A stretch of DNA of 64,000 nucleotides from Cumulibacter manganitolerans (GTDB lineage: Bacteria; Actinomycetota; Actinomycetes; Mycobacteriales; Antricoccaceae). Positions 17,623 through 26,385 of this stretch are shown here, one piece after another (the stretch's first letter is position 1; each line of letters starts with the position of its first letter). The DNA lies in assembly GCF_009602465.1 (NCBI RefSeq), contig NZ_WBKP01000006.1:55321-119320 (forward strand), in the 5' to 3' direction. Both the position numbers and the translations under genes were made by a program. The notes beneath the pieces are model-generated. The model was given only the letters and a program-made list of their open reading frames with translations, had not been told where the DNA came from and made no database searches.

Positions 17623-17660
17623 TGCCTACTTATGCAGGCCAGACGCTGCACAAGTAGGCA
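17623..17660. repeat. interrupted inverted repeat in a divergent promoter gap
   Basis: TGCCTACTT (17623-17631) is complementary to AAGTAGGCA (17652-17660), and the inner TGCAG/CTGCA extends the pairing with one mismatch to a 15-base hairpin with an 8-base loop. It lies in the 364-bp gap between the CoA transferase (minus) and the monooxygenase (plus), where no gene is seen. An operator role is possible. Confidence 0.6.
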
Positions 17661-17795
17661 CCTTGATCGTCCGGAGAGGCGGGTCGCGGCCCCGCGAGCG
17701 ATCGTTCGCTCGGTACAGGTCTCGCGGTCTCGGCCGCATGGGGTTAGGCTCCGAGGAATCCCTAGCACTGCGAACTAGATCACGGAGGCCGCGGC

Positions 17796-19256
17796 ATGGT
17801 CGAAGAGCGAAAGGTCGACGTCCTGATCGTCGGAGCCGGCATCTCCGGCATCGGCGCCGCCTACCACCTGCGCCGGGACCTGCCGGACCGGTCCTTCGAG
17901 GTCGTCGACGCCCTCGACGGCCCCGGCGGCACCTGGTGGACGCACCGCTACCCCGGGGCGCGCTCGGACAGCGACCTGTTCACGTTCGGGTACTCCTTCA
18001 AGCCGTGGCGGGGACCGGCGATCGCCACCGCCGGCGAGATCCGCAGCTACCTCGAGGAGGTCATCGCCGAGAACGACCTCGCGCCGCTGATCAGCTACCG
18101 CACCCGCGCCACGTCGGCGAGCTGGTCCTCGGACGACGCGCTTTGGACCGTCGAGGTGGCGCGGGACGGCGAGGTCATCCGATACACGACCCCGTTCCTG
18201 TGGATGTGCCAGGGCTACTACGGGCACTCCGCGGGCTACACCCCGACCTGGTCCGGTATGGAGCAGTTCACCGGCCCGATCGTGCACCCGCAGCAGTGGC
18301 CGGAGGATCTCGACTACGCGGGCAAGCGCGTCGTGGTCATCGGCTCCGGCGCGACGGCGGCCACGCTGGTGCCGGCGATGGCCGAGACGGCCGAGCACGT
18401 GACGATGCTGCAGCGCACGCCGACGTTCTTCCTGCCGCGCCCGAAGACCCACGAGCTCGCCGAGACGCTGCGCAGCCTCGACACCCCCGACGAGTGGACG
18501 CACGAGATCGTGCGGCGCGCGTACTTCGCGCAGGGCGAGGAGATCATCAAGAACTCCACCGAGCAGCCCGACGCGGTCCGCACCCTGCTGCTGGACGGCA
18601 TGCGGCCCTACCTGCCCGAGGGCTTCGAGGTCGAGAAGCACTTCAACCCGCCGTACCGCCCGTGGCAGCAGCGCATCGCCGTCATTCCCGACGGCGACAT
18701 GTTCCACTCGATCAGCCAGGGCAAGGCGTCGGTCGTCACCGACACGATCGAGACCTTCACCCCGACCGGGATCCGCACGTCGTCCGGCGAGGAGATCGCG
18801 GCGGACATCATCGTGACCGCGACCGGGTTCGACCTCGAGCTGTTCGGCGGCATGGACTTCAGCCTCGACGGTGCGCCAGTGGACTTCAGCACCAAGCTGA
18901 CGCATCGCGGCATCATGATCAGTGACGTGCCGAACATGGCCTACATCTTCGGCTACTTCCGCGCGAGCTGGACGCTGCGGGCCGACCTGGTGAGCCAGTA
19001 CGTCGTCCGGATGCTCGAGCACATGAAGGCCAAGCACGCGACGGTCGTGGTGCCGCGCCTGCGGCCGCAGGACGCCGACATGCCGCTGCTGCCGTTCATG
19101 GACCCCGAGAACGTCAGCTCGGGCTACATGATGCGGTCGCAGGAGAAGATGTTCAAGCAGGGCGACCGCGAGCCCTGGGTGCACATGAAGGAGTTCCACG
19201 AGGAGCGGCACACGCTCCCCGTCGCCGACCTCGACGACGGCCTCATCTACAGCTGA
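17796..19256 (+). CDS. EthA-like flavin-containing (Baeyer-Villiger) monooxygenase
   Basis: A 486-residue FAD/NADPH enzyme. Seen: the FAD motif VLIVGAGISGIGAAYHL (9-25), PGGTWWTHRYPGARSDSD near 45-62, HPQQWPEDLDYAGKRVVVIG near 168 with the NADPH motif GSGATA, and ATGFDLELFGG near 345. It follows the layout and many motifs of mycobacterial EthA, which oxidises ketones and activates thioamide drugs, and the lengths are close (486 here; about 489 for EthA, from memory). No EthR-type repressor is adjacent. It heads a plus-strand run with an SDR, an SRPBCC protein and a thioesterase, suggesting ketone-to-ester breakdown of a lipid or cyclic substrate. Confidence 0.9.
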   Translation: MVEERKVDVLIVGAGISGIGAAYHLRRDLPDRSFEVVDALDGPGGTWWTHRYPGARSDSDLFTFGYSFKPWRGPAIATAGEIRSYLEEVIAENDLAPLISYRTRATSASWSSDDALWTVEVARDGEVIRYTTPFLWMCQGYYGHSAGYTPTWSGMEQFTGPIVHPQQWPEDLDYAGKRVVVIGSGATAATLVPAMAETAEHVTMLQRTPTFFLPRPKTHELAETLRSLDTPDEWTHEIVRRAYFAQGEEIIKNSTEQPDAVRTLLLDGMRPYLPEGFEVEKHFNPPYRPWQQRIAVIPDGDMFHSISQGKASVVTDTIETFTPTGIRTSSGEEIAADIIVTATGFDLELFGGMDFSLDGAPVDFSTKLTHRGIMISDVPNMAYIFGYFRASWTLRADLVSQYVVRMLEHMKAKHATVVVPRLRPQDADMPLLPFMDPENVSSGYMMRSQEKMFKQGDREPWVHMKEFHEERHTLPVADLDDGLIYS

Positions 19257-19290
19257 CCCGCACACCTGATTCCTGGAAAGAGGACGACGT

Positions 19291-20250
19291 ATGGAGCTCG
19301 ACGGACGAATTGCCGTGGTGACCGGAGCGGGCGACGGGATGGGGCGCGAGCTCACGCTCCAGCTCGCTGCCGCAGGATGCCAGGTGGCCGCGTGCGACGT
19401 GTCCCGGTCGGGTCTCGACCAGACCGTCGCGGCCCTGCCGGCCGATGCGCCGCTGGTCACCACGCACCTCGTCGACGTCGCCGACGAGCAGGCGATGCTC
19501 GGCTTCGCCGCCGACGTCCTCGAGCAGCACGCGACCGACCAGGTGCACCTGCTGTTCAACAACGCCGGGATCAGCGGCGGCGGGTCGCTGGTGGCCAGTG
19601 CCCGCGAGGCCTGGGACCGCACCTTCGCGGTGGACTTCTTCGGCGTGGTGAACGGGATCCGCGCCTTCCTGCCGTCGCTGATCGCGGCGCCCGAAGCGAA
19701 GATCGTCAACACCGCGAGCGTCAACGGCTTCTGGGCGACCATCGGCACGCACACCCCGCACACGGCGTACTCGGCGGCGAAGTTCGCGGTCAAGGGGCTC
19801 ACCGAGGCGCTGATCACCGACCTGAGGATGAACGCGCCCCACGTGACCTGCGCCGTCGTGATGCCCGGGCACATCGGGACCGGCATCGTGACCAACAGCC
19901 GCAAGGTGCACTCGAACCGGGACGACGCGTCCCTGACCCCCGAGGAGCTGGTCGCGGTCCGGGCCCGCCTCGCGCTCGACGGCCGGGACGCCGCGGGCAT
20001 GAGCGACGACGACGTCCAGACGGTGGTCGCCGACGCGGCCCGCGGCTTCGAGGAGAAGGCGCCGACGACCGCGCGAGAGGCCGCCACGATCATCCTCGAC
20101 GGGGTGCGCACCGACCAATGGCGGATCCTCGTCGGCGCGGACGCCCACGAGCTCGACCGACGCGTGCGGCGGGACCCGGAGAACGCCTACACCCAGGAGT
20201 TCTACGACTCGTTCGTCAACGAGGTCGGCTGGCAGCTCGGCTCCAGCTGA
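19291..20250 (+). CDS. short-chain dehydrogenase/reductase (SDR)
   Basis: A 319-residue SDR with the cofactor motif VTGAGDGMGRELTLQLA at 10-26, FNNAGISGGGS near 89 and the catalytic Ser and Tyr/Lys in NTASVNGF and AYSAAKFAVKG near 145-170. The C-terminal part is longer than in classical SDRs (about 250 residues). An AGGA-like site (GAAAGAGGA) precedes ATG 19291. It lies 34 bases after the monooxygenase and probably makes or uses the ketone substrate of that enzyme. Substrate unknown. Confidence 0.9.
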   Translation: MELDGRIAVVTGAGDGMGRELTLQLAAAGCQVAACDVSRSGLDQTVAALPADAPLVTTHLVDVADEQAMLGFAADVLEQHATDQVHLLFNNAGISGGGSLVASAREAWDRTFAVDFFGVVNGIRAFLPSLIAAPEAKIVNTASVNGFWATIGTHTPHTAYSAAKFAVKGLTEALITDLRMNAPHVTCAVVMPGHIGTGIVTNSRKVHSNRDDASLTPEELVAVRARLALDGRDAAGMSDDDVQTVVADAARGFEEKAPTTAREAATIILDGVRTDQWRILVGADAHELDRRVRRDPENAYTQEFYDSFVNEVGWQLGSS

Positions 20251-20309
20251 CGCCTCCCGGCCGCCGGCCCGAGTTGACGAGCACACACCTCCGCCGATGA
20301 GATAGAGCC

Positions 20310-20780
20310 ATGCCTGACAACCCTGCCACGTCCGCCGAGAACCGCGTCGTCACCGCCAGCCGCGCCATCGCGGCGCCCGCTGCGGTGATCTTCGAGCTGA
20401 TCGCCGACCCCGCCCGGCACGCCGACTGGGACGGCAACGGCAACATCGCCGAGGCCGCGGAGGGACAGCGCGTACGGGCGGTCGGCGACCGGTTCCGCAC
20501 GAGGCTGACCGGCGACAGCGGCGTACGGGTCAATCACGTCGTGGAGTTCGACGAGGGGCACCGGATCGCCTGGCAGCCGGCGATGGAGGACGCTCCCCCG
20601 TTCGGCCAGCTGTGGCGTTGGGAGGTCGACCCGGCCCCCGACGGCGGCGCGACGGTGACGCACACCTACGACTGGACCCGGCTGGAGGACCCCACCCGGC
20701 TGGAGCGCGCTCGCTCGACGTCCGCCGCGATGCTCCGCGCCTCGCTCGACCGCCTGGCCACGCTCGCCGAGCAGTCCTGA
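20310..20780 (+). CDS. SRPBCC (START-like) family protein
   Basis: A 156-residue protein with the polyketide-cyclase/dehydrase-like START fold. Seen: VVTASRAIAAPAAVIFELIADPARHADWDG at the N-terminus, a beta-rich middle (HVVEFDEGHRIAWQP) and the C-terminal helix LRASLDRLATLAEQ. Such proteins bind hydrophobic ligands, and many have no known enzymatic role. It sits between the SDR and the thioesterase in the same direction. Confidence 0.85.
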   Translation: MPDNPATSAENRVVTASRAIAAPAAVIFELIADPARHADWDGNGNIAEAAEGQRVRAVGDRFRTRLTGDSGVRVNHVVEFDEGHRIAWQPAMEDAPPFGQLWRWEVDPAPDGGATVTHTYDWTRLEDPTRLERARSTSAAMLRASLDRLATLAEQS

Positions 20781-20844
20781 TCTCCGTCCTGGCCGGCACA
20801 CCGCACGGCCCGCAGCTCGCCCATCCGCTCTCGAAGGTGCCCCT

Positions 20845-21672
20845 ATGCCACTCACCCTGCACGACGTCCTCGACCTGCGCGAGGTAGCCACCGATTCGTT
20901 CCAGGCGCCCGCCGCGGTCGGCGGCGACCGGCTGTACGGCGGCTACCTGCTGGGGCAGGCGTTCGTGGCGGCGATGCGGACCGTCCCGGGCGACCGTCCC
21001 GCGAACTCCATCCACGCCAGCTTCCTGCGCGCCGGCGTCCCGGATGTCGACGTCACCCTCGACGTCCCGCGGGTCCGCGACGGCGGATCGTTCAGCAGCC
21101 GGCAGGTCGTCATGCACCAGGCCGGCCGCGAGCTGCTGCGCGCCACCGTGTCGATGCACACCGGCGAGGACGGCGACGACTGGCAGGCCCCGCACCCGGC
21201 GCCCGCCGCCCCACCGGAGGACTGCTACGAGATCGCGCCCGAGCGACGCTTCCCCATCATGGACGACTTCGAGCTGCGCACCGTGCACGAGTGGGACGGT
21301 CGTCGCCGCCTGCACCCCTACTGGATCCGGCTTGCCCGGCCGGTCGGCGACGAGCCCTACCTCCAGCACGCGGCGCTGCTGACGATCAGTGACCTGACCG
21401 TCATCCGCACCGCCCGGCACGTCGACGTCCCGGGTCTCGAGCACGCCGCGATGAGCCTCGACCACACGCTGTGGTTCCACCGCGCGCCGCGCATGGACGA
21501 CTGGGTGTACGTCGACGTCGTCCCGACCAGCAACGCGCAGAGCCGGGCCCTGACGCAGGGCCGCATCAGCGACGCCGACGGGCGGCTGCTCGCCTCCATG
21601 AACCAGGAGGTCCTCTTGCGGATGCCCCGCGGCTTCACGCCCGAGGGCGACGACGCCGAGGTGGCCGACTAG
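20845..21672 (+). CDS. TesB-like acyl-CoA thioesterase
   Basis: A 275-residue double-hotdog protein. The N-terminal hotdog has GGYLLGQAFVAAMRTV and SIHASFLRAG. The C-terminal hotdog has SLDHTLWFHRAPRMDDW with the catalytic Asp, and AQSRALTQGRISDADG with the Thr/Gln pair. It should hydrolyse acyl-CoA to the free acid and CoA. It is the last gene of the monooxygenase-SDR-SRPBCC run, which fits release of acyl groups during lipid turnover. ATG 20845 lies 64 bases after the previous stop. Confidence 0.9.
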   Translation: MPLTLHDVLDLREVATDSFQAPAAVGGDRLYGGYLLGQAFVAAMRTVPGDRPANSIHASFLRAGVPDVDVTLDVPRVRDGGSFSSRQVVMHQAGRELLRATVSMHTGEDGDDWQAPHPAPAAPPEDCYEIAPERRFPIMDDFELRTVHEWDGRRRLHPYWIRLARPVGDEPYLQHAALLTISDLTVIRTARHVDVPGLEHAAMSLDHTLWFHRAPRMDDWVYVDVVPTSNAQSRALTQGRISDADGRLLASMNQEVLLRMPRGFTPEGDDAEVAD

Positions 21673-21714
21673 CCGCACCCGGCCACGACGTCGGCGCCGG
21701 GCGCACCGCCGCTG

Positions 21715-21743
21715 TTGACCTCCTGATGCAGTTCTGATACTCC
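21715..21743 (+). promoter_or_regulatory. weak candidate promoter of the PEP synthase gene
   Basis: TTGACC at 21715-21720 is followed after 17 bases by TACTCC at 21738-21743, 58 bases before the GTG start. The -35 is close to consensus but the -10 is poor. The 128-base gap 21673-21800 shows nothing else clear. Confidence 0.3.
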
Positions 21744-21800
21744 CAATATGGCTCCCCACCACTGTACCCGTGGCATCTCCACCGGGACGAGGGAGTCGTC

Positions 21801-24197
21801 GTGCACCAGCAGTACGTCATGTGGCTGGAGGAAACGTCACTGAAGGACCTTCCGCGGGTCGGCGGCAAGAACGCCTCCCTCGGCGAGATGATGGGCTCGC
21901 TGGCGAGCGACGGTATCCGGGTGCCCGGGGGGTTCGCCGTGACGGCGCACTCCTATCGCGAGGTGCTCCGCGCGAACGACCTCGAACCCGCGATCCGGGG
22001 GCACATCGACGCCTACCGCTCGGGGACCGCGTCCCTGCACGACACCGGGCAAGCGGTTCGCGAGCTGATCCTCGCGGCGGAGATCCCGGCGCCGGTGGAG
22101 GAGGCGATCCTCTCCCACTACCGCGAGCTGGGTGAGCGAGAGGGCGTTCGGCCGCTCCCCGTGGCGGTCCGCAGCAGCGCCACCGCGGAGGACCTCCCCG
22201 ACGCCGCGTTCGCCGGTCAGCAGGAGTCCTTCCTGAACGTCTCCGGGGAGCACGCCGTCCTGGAGACGTGCCGCAGCTGCTTCGCCTCCTTGTTCACCGA
22301 CCGCGCGATCGCCTACCGTGGCGCCAAGGGCTTCGACGACCTCGACGTCGCCCTCTCCATCGGCGTACAGCGGATGGTGCGGTCCAGCGCCTCGGGGGTG
22401 ATCTTCACCGTCGACACCGAGTCCGGGTTCCCGGACGCCGTGATCGTCAGCGCCACCTGGGGCCTGGGCGAGACGGTCGTGCAGGGCATGGTGAACCCCG
22501 ACAAGTACGTGGTCTACAAGCCCCTGCTGCCGGAGCCGGCCGTGCGGCCGATCATCGAGCGGACCGCGGGCGCCAAGAAGCGCAAGCTGATCTACGGCCG
22601 CGGCAACGGCGCCCGCACCCGCCTGGTGGAGACGACCGAGCGGGAGCGTCGCTCCCTGGTCCTCAGCGACGACGAGATCCTGCAGCTGGCCCGGTGGTCG
22701 GTGCTCATCGAACGTCACTACGGCGGCCCGATGGACATCGAGTGGGCTAAGGACGATCCCGGCGGTGAACTCTTCATCGTCCAGGCACGTCCCGAGACGG
22801 TGCAGGCCAACCGCAGCCAGACCCAGTTCGCCGTACACCGCCTCCTCGGGCGCGGCGAGCTGCTCGTGTCCGGCGCCGCCATCGGCGACTCCGTCGCGAC
22901 CGGTCCGGCGTGCGTGCTGCGGGCGATCGGCGACATCGGGCGGTTCGTCGACGGCTCCATCCTCGTCACCGAGATGACGGACCCCGACTGGGTGCCGGTC
23001 ATGGCGCGCGCCGGCGGCATCGTGACCGAGCACGGCGGCTCCACCAGCCACGCGGCGATCATCAGCCGCGAGCTCGGCGTACCCGCCGTGGTCGGCACGG
23101 GCAACGCGCTGGACGTCATCGAGGACGGCGCGATGATCACGCTTTCCTGCGCCGAAGGCGATCGCGGCCACGTGTACGCCGGGGAGCTCGAGCACCGGAC
23201 GGAGAAGGTCGATCTCGAGCAGCTGCCCGAGACCAGCACGAGCATCATGGTCAACATCGCGAGCCCCGCGGCCGCGTTCAAGTGGTGGCGGCTGCCGACC
23301 GCGGGAGTCGGGCTGGCGCGGATGGAGTTCATCATCAACGACCTGATCCGCGTGCACCCGATGGCGCTCGTCCATCCCGAGCGCGTCACCGACCGGGACG
23401 AGGGCCGCCGCATCAGCGAGCTGACGCACGGCTTCGACGACCCCACCGAGTACTTCGTGGAGACCCTGGCCACCGGTCTGGCCAAGATCAGCGCGCCGTA
23501 CTACCCGCGCCCGGTGATCGTGCGGCTCAGCGACTTCAAGACGAACGAGTACGCCCACCTGCTCGGCGGAGGGGCCTTCGAGGAGCCGGAGGCCAACCCG
23601 ATGCTGGGGTTCCGCGGCGCGTCGCGGTACTACGACGAGCGCTACCGGGAGGGCTTCGCCCTCGAGTGCCGCGCCCTGAGGCGGGTGCGGGAGCGGATCG
23701 GGTTCACCAACATCGTCGTGATGATCCCGTTCTGCCGCACCGTCGCGGAGGCCGACCGGGTGCTGGAGCTGATGGCGGCGCACGGGCTGCGCCGCGGAGA
23801 GAACGATCTGCAGGTCTACATGATGTGCGAGATCCCCTCCAACGTCATCCTCGCGGAGCAGTTCGCCACCCGGTTCGACGGCTTCTCGATCGGCTCGAAC
23901 GACCTCACCCAGCTGGTGCTGGGGATCGACCGCGACTCCGAGCAGCTGGCGCACCTGTTCGACGAGCGCAACGAGGCGGTCACCCGGATGATCAGCATGG
24001 TGGTCGCCGCCGCCCATGACGCCGGCATCAAGATCGGGATCTGCGGCCAGGGGCCGAGCAACCACCTCGACTTCGCGGAGTTCCTGGTGACGCAGGGAAT
24101 CGACTCCATCTCGCTGAACCCCGACTCCGTGCTGAGAACCATCCCGAAGATCGCCGAGGTCGAGCAGCGGTCGAAGAGCGGATCCCCGGCGCCGTGA
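21801..24197 (+). CDS. ppsA: phosphoenolpyruvate synthase
   Basis: A 798-residue enzyme converting pyruvate, ATP and water to PEP, AMP and phosphate. It has three parts. The N-terminal ATP-grasp nucleotide domain covers about 15-345 (GGKNASLGEM, AVRSSATAEDLPDAAFAGQQ, DIEWAKD). The swivelling phospho-His domain has EHGGSTSHAAI near residue 415. The C-terminal TIM barrel has RLSDFKTNEYAHLLGG and the catalytic Cys in IGICGQGPSN near 747. The start is GTG 21801 after GAGGGAG. It overlaps the alcohol dehydrogenase start by GTGA and begins an energy/stress gene island. Confidence 0.95.
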   Translation: MHQQYVMWLEETSLKDLPRVGGKNASLGEMMGSLASDGIRVPGGFAVTAHSYREVLRANDLEPAIRGHIDAYRSGTASLHDTGQAVRELILAAEIPAPVEEAILSHYRELGEREGVRPLPVAVRSSATAEDLPDAAFAGQQESFLNVSGEHAVLETCRSCFASLFTDRAIAYRGAKGFDDLDVALSIGVQRMVRSSASGVIFTVDTESGFPDAVIVSATWGLGETVVQGMVNPDKYVVYKPLLPEPAVRPIIERTAGAKKRKLIYGRGNGARTRLVETTERERRSLVLSDDEILQLARWSVLIERHYGGPMDIEWAKDDPGGELFIVQARPETVQANRSQTQFAVHRLLGRGELLVSGAAIGDSVATGPACVLRAIGDIGRFVDGSILVTEMTDPDWVPVMARAGGIVTEHGGSTSHAAIISRELGVPAVVGTGNALDVIEDGAMITLSCAEGDRGHVYAGELEHRTEKVDLEQLPETSTSIMVNIASPAAAFKWWRLPTAGVGLARMEFIINDLIRVHPMALVHPERVTDRDEGRRISELTHGFDDPTEYFVETLATGLAKISAPYYPRPVIVRLSDFKTNEYAHLLGGGAFEEPEANPMLGFRGASRYYDERYREGFALECRALRRVRERIGFTNIVVMIPFCRTVAEADRVLELMAAHGLRRGENDLQVYMMCEIPSNVILAEQFATRFDGFSIGSNDLTQLVLGIDRDSEQLAHLFDERNEAVTRMISMVVAAAHDAGIKIGICGQGPSNHLDFAEFLVTQGIDSISLNPDSVLRTIPKIAEVEQRSKSGSPAP

Positions 24198-25198
24198 GCG
24201 ACGAGACGATGCGCGCGTGGCGGACCGACCGGTCTCCCGGCACCGTCGTCCGCGCCCAGGCGGCCACGCCGACGCCCGCTCCCGGCGAGGTGCTCGTGCG
24301 GGTGCAGGCCTGCGGCGTGTGCCGCACCGACCTGCACGTCGTCGACCAGGAGCTGCCGGTCCACCGCCCCCGCGTGATCCCCGGTCACCAGGTCGTCGGC
24401 ACCGTCGACGGCACCGGCAGCGACGTGCAGGAGCTGCGCACCGGCGACCGCGTCGGGATCGCCTGGCTGCGCCTCACCTGCGGAGTGTGTCGTTGGTGCC
24501 GCTCCGGCCGCGAGAACCTGTGCCCGAAGGCCCAGTTCACCGGCTGGGACGCCGACGGCGGGTACGCCGACCTGGTGACCGTCCCGGAAGCGTTCGCCTA
24601 CCGGCTGCCCGCGGACGCCGATCCGCTGCACCTGGCACCGATGCTGTGCGCGGGCATCATCGGCTATCGGGCGCTGGCGCGGGCCGCGCTGCCACCGGGC
24701 GGTCGGCTGGGCATCTACGGATACGGCTCGAGCGGCCACATCACGGCGGCGCTGGCCACGGCGATGGGCGCCGAGATCTTCGTGATGACCCGTGGCGCGG
24801 CCAACCGGCGGCTCGCCGAGGAGCACGGCGCCGCGTTCGTGGGCGACACATTCGACACGCCGCCGGTCGAGCTGGATTCGGCGATCGTCTTCGCGCCGGC
24901 CGGCGAGATCGTCCCGGCCGCGCTGCGGGCCACCGTGCGTGGCGGAACCGTGACCCTCGCCGGCATCCACATGACCGACATACCGGCGATGCGGTACGCA
25001 GAGCATCTCTTCGGCGAGCGGGACCTGCGCACTGTCACCGCGAACACGCGAGCCGACGGCGAGGCCTTCCTGCGGCTGGCCGAGCACCTCGCGCTGAAGC
25101 CGGCAGTCACCGTGTACCCGTTCGAGCAGACCGCCCAGGCGCTGGACGACCTGAGATCCGGGGCCGCCGCGGGGTCGCTGGTGATCGCCGTCGGATGA
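24194..25198 (+). CDS. zinc-dependent alcohol dehydrogenase family protein (AdhA-like)
   Basis: A 334-residue MDR enzyme. Seen: the catalytic zinc ligands in CGVCRTDLHVVD near residue 37 and GHQVVG near 63, the structural-zinc cysteines in CGVCRWCRSGRENLC near 95-109, and a Rossmann segment GRLGIYGYGSSGHITAALA near 170-190. It should oxidise or reduce alcohols and aldehydes with NAD(P). It is translationally coupled to ppsA (GTGA), so the pair may serve fermentative or redox-balancing metabolism. It is convergent with the stress/STAS gene, eight bases away. Confidence 0.92.
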   Translation: MSDETMRAWRTDRSPGTVVRAQAATPTPAPGEVLVRVQACGVCRTDLHVVDQELPVHRPRVIPGHQVVGTVDGTGSDVQELRTGDRVGIAWLRLTCGVCRWCRSGRENLCPKAQFTGWDADGGYADLVTVPEAFAYRLPADADPLHLAPMLCAGIIGYRALARAALPPGGRLGIYGYGSSGHITAALATAMGAEIFVMTRGAANRRLAEEHGAAFVGDTFDTPPVELDSAIVFAPAGEIVPAALRATVRGGTVTLAGIHMTDIPAMRYAEHLFGERDLRTVTANTRADGEAFLRLAEHLALKPAVTVYPFEQTAQALDDLRSGAAAGSLVIAVG

Positions 25199-25206
25199 GC
25201 CGTCCG

Positions 25207-26385
25207 CTACGCCAGACCGACCAGCGACGAGGGCGACTCCAAGGCGTCGATCGCGGCAATGGCGACGTCCACGGTGGTGTAGAACGGGCAGCGCGGCGAC
25301 TCGCCGATGCGTTCGAGCGCGCCGCGGACCCGCCGCGAGATGCCCGTCACCGCCAATCTGACGTGGTGCCGGGCCAGCTTGCGGCGGGTGAGGTGCAGCA
25401 GGGCCAGCCCGTCCGGATCCAGCCGGGCGGTGCCGAGATCGATCAGCACCCACCGCGGATGGAGACCGATGGCCTCCTCGACCGCTTCCGACAGCCGATC
25501 GAGCGCGTCGCTGCCGACGGTCCCCCACATGCTGATCAGCACGATCCGGCGTTCCGGGCAGTGGTCGATGCTGATGACGCACGCGTCCGCGGTCGATGAT
25601 TGGGCTCGCACGTGTTGCTGCTCCTGCGTCCTACGGGCGAACACCGGACGCGGTGTGCGCCGCATCCGGGTCGCCGGTCTGCTCGATCGCACCCAGGATG
25701 CTGCAGCGGCGGCGCGGGCGACTAGTGCCGAAGGTCCCGCGCTCGCCCCACCCGCTCGACGAGCCCGTCGTGCGCCCCGATCGGGATCATCGAGCCGCAG
25801 CTCGAGCCGGGTGGCGGCCGGTTTCCACAGCCGGGCCCGGAACTCGGTCTCCCAAGCGCGCTGCGCGTGGGCGCTCTGGTCCCAGAAGGCCGGTGCGGTC
25901 GACCTCTCGAACACGTGCAGCAGGATGGCCTCCTCACCGGCGACTCCGAGCATCCGGACCGCCGCGCGGGCCACCGAGGCCGCGCCGGCGGTGCCATCGA
26001 TGGGCGCCAGGATGCGCAACGGGTGGCTCAGGGCGCGCACGTCCTTCGCCGGGGCGGTCACGCCGCCGCCCGGCACTGCCAGCAGCCAGCCGGGGTAGGC
26101 ACCCAGCAGCCCGAGACACCCTTCGGTCGCATCCGCGCCGCACGGCAGAACGGTGAGCCGGGGATCCAGGCCGACGAGCTCGGCCGCGAGGTCCGACGGG
26201 ACGCTGCCGTCGAACGGGCGTACCTCCTGGTCCTCGGCAGGCTCCGCGGAGACGAGCCGCTGCTCCACGCGGGGGTTCGCCAGCAGGACGAGCGAGGCGT
26301 GCAGCAGCCGGCTGTAGGTCCGTGCCACGGCGACGATCCGCTCGGCGCGGTCCACCTCGTCTACGACCGCGACGATCCTGCTCAT
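25207..26385 (-). CDS. UspA-like + STAS reading frame (fusion, or two genes joined by a frameshift)
   Basis: The open frame gives 392 residues. Residues 1-200 (IVAVVDEVDRAERIVAVA; LRILAPIDGTAGAASVARAA; EEAILLHVFE) look like a universal-stress-protein module. Residues 259-392 are a STAS anti-sigma-antagonist domain (SIDHCPERRIVLISMWG; VLIDLGTARLDPDGLALL). The piece between is rich in rare codons (AGA, AGG, CTA) and looks non-coding. Near 25780 another frame gives a more natural ending (IGAHDGLVERVGRARDLRH, stop at 25722), and a GTG at 25611 with GGAG nine bases upstream could start STAS alone. So an inserted base probably joined two genes. ATG 26385 overlaps the GH65 stop (ATGA). Confidence 0.65.
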   Translation of the reverse strand: MSRIVAVVDEVDRAERIVAVARTYSRLLHASLVLLANPRVEQRLVSAEPAEDQEVRPFDGSVPSDLAAELVGLDPRLTVLPCGADATEGCLGLLGAYPGWLLAVPGGGVTAPAKDVRALSHPLRILAPIDGTAGAASVARAAVRMLGVAGEEAILLHVFERSTAPAFWDQSAHAQRAWETEFRARLWKPAATRLELRLDDPDRGARRARRAGGASAGPSALVARAAAAASWVRSSRPATRMRRTPRPVFARRTQEQQHVRAQSSTADACVISIDHCPERRIVLISMWGTVGSDALDRLSEAVEEAIGLHPRWVLIDLGTARLDPDGLALLHLTRRKLARHHVRLAVTGISRRVRGALERIGESPRCPFYTTVDVAIAAIDALESPSSLVGLA

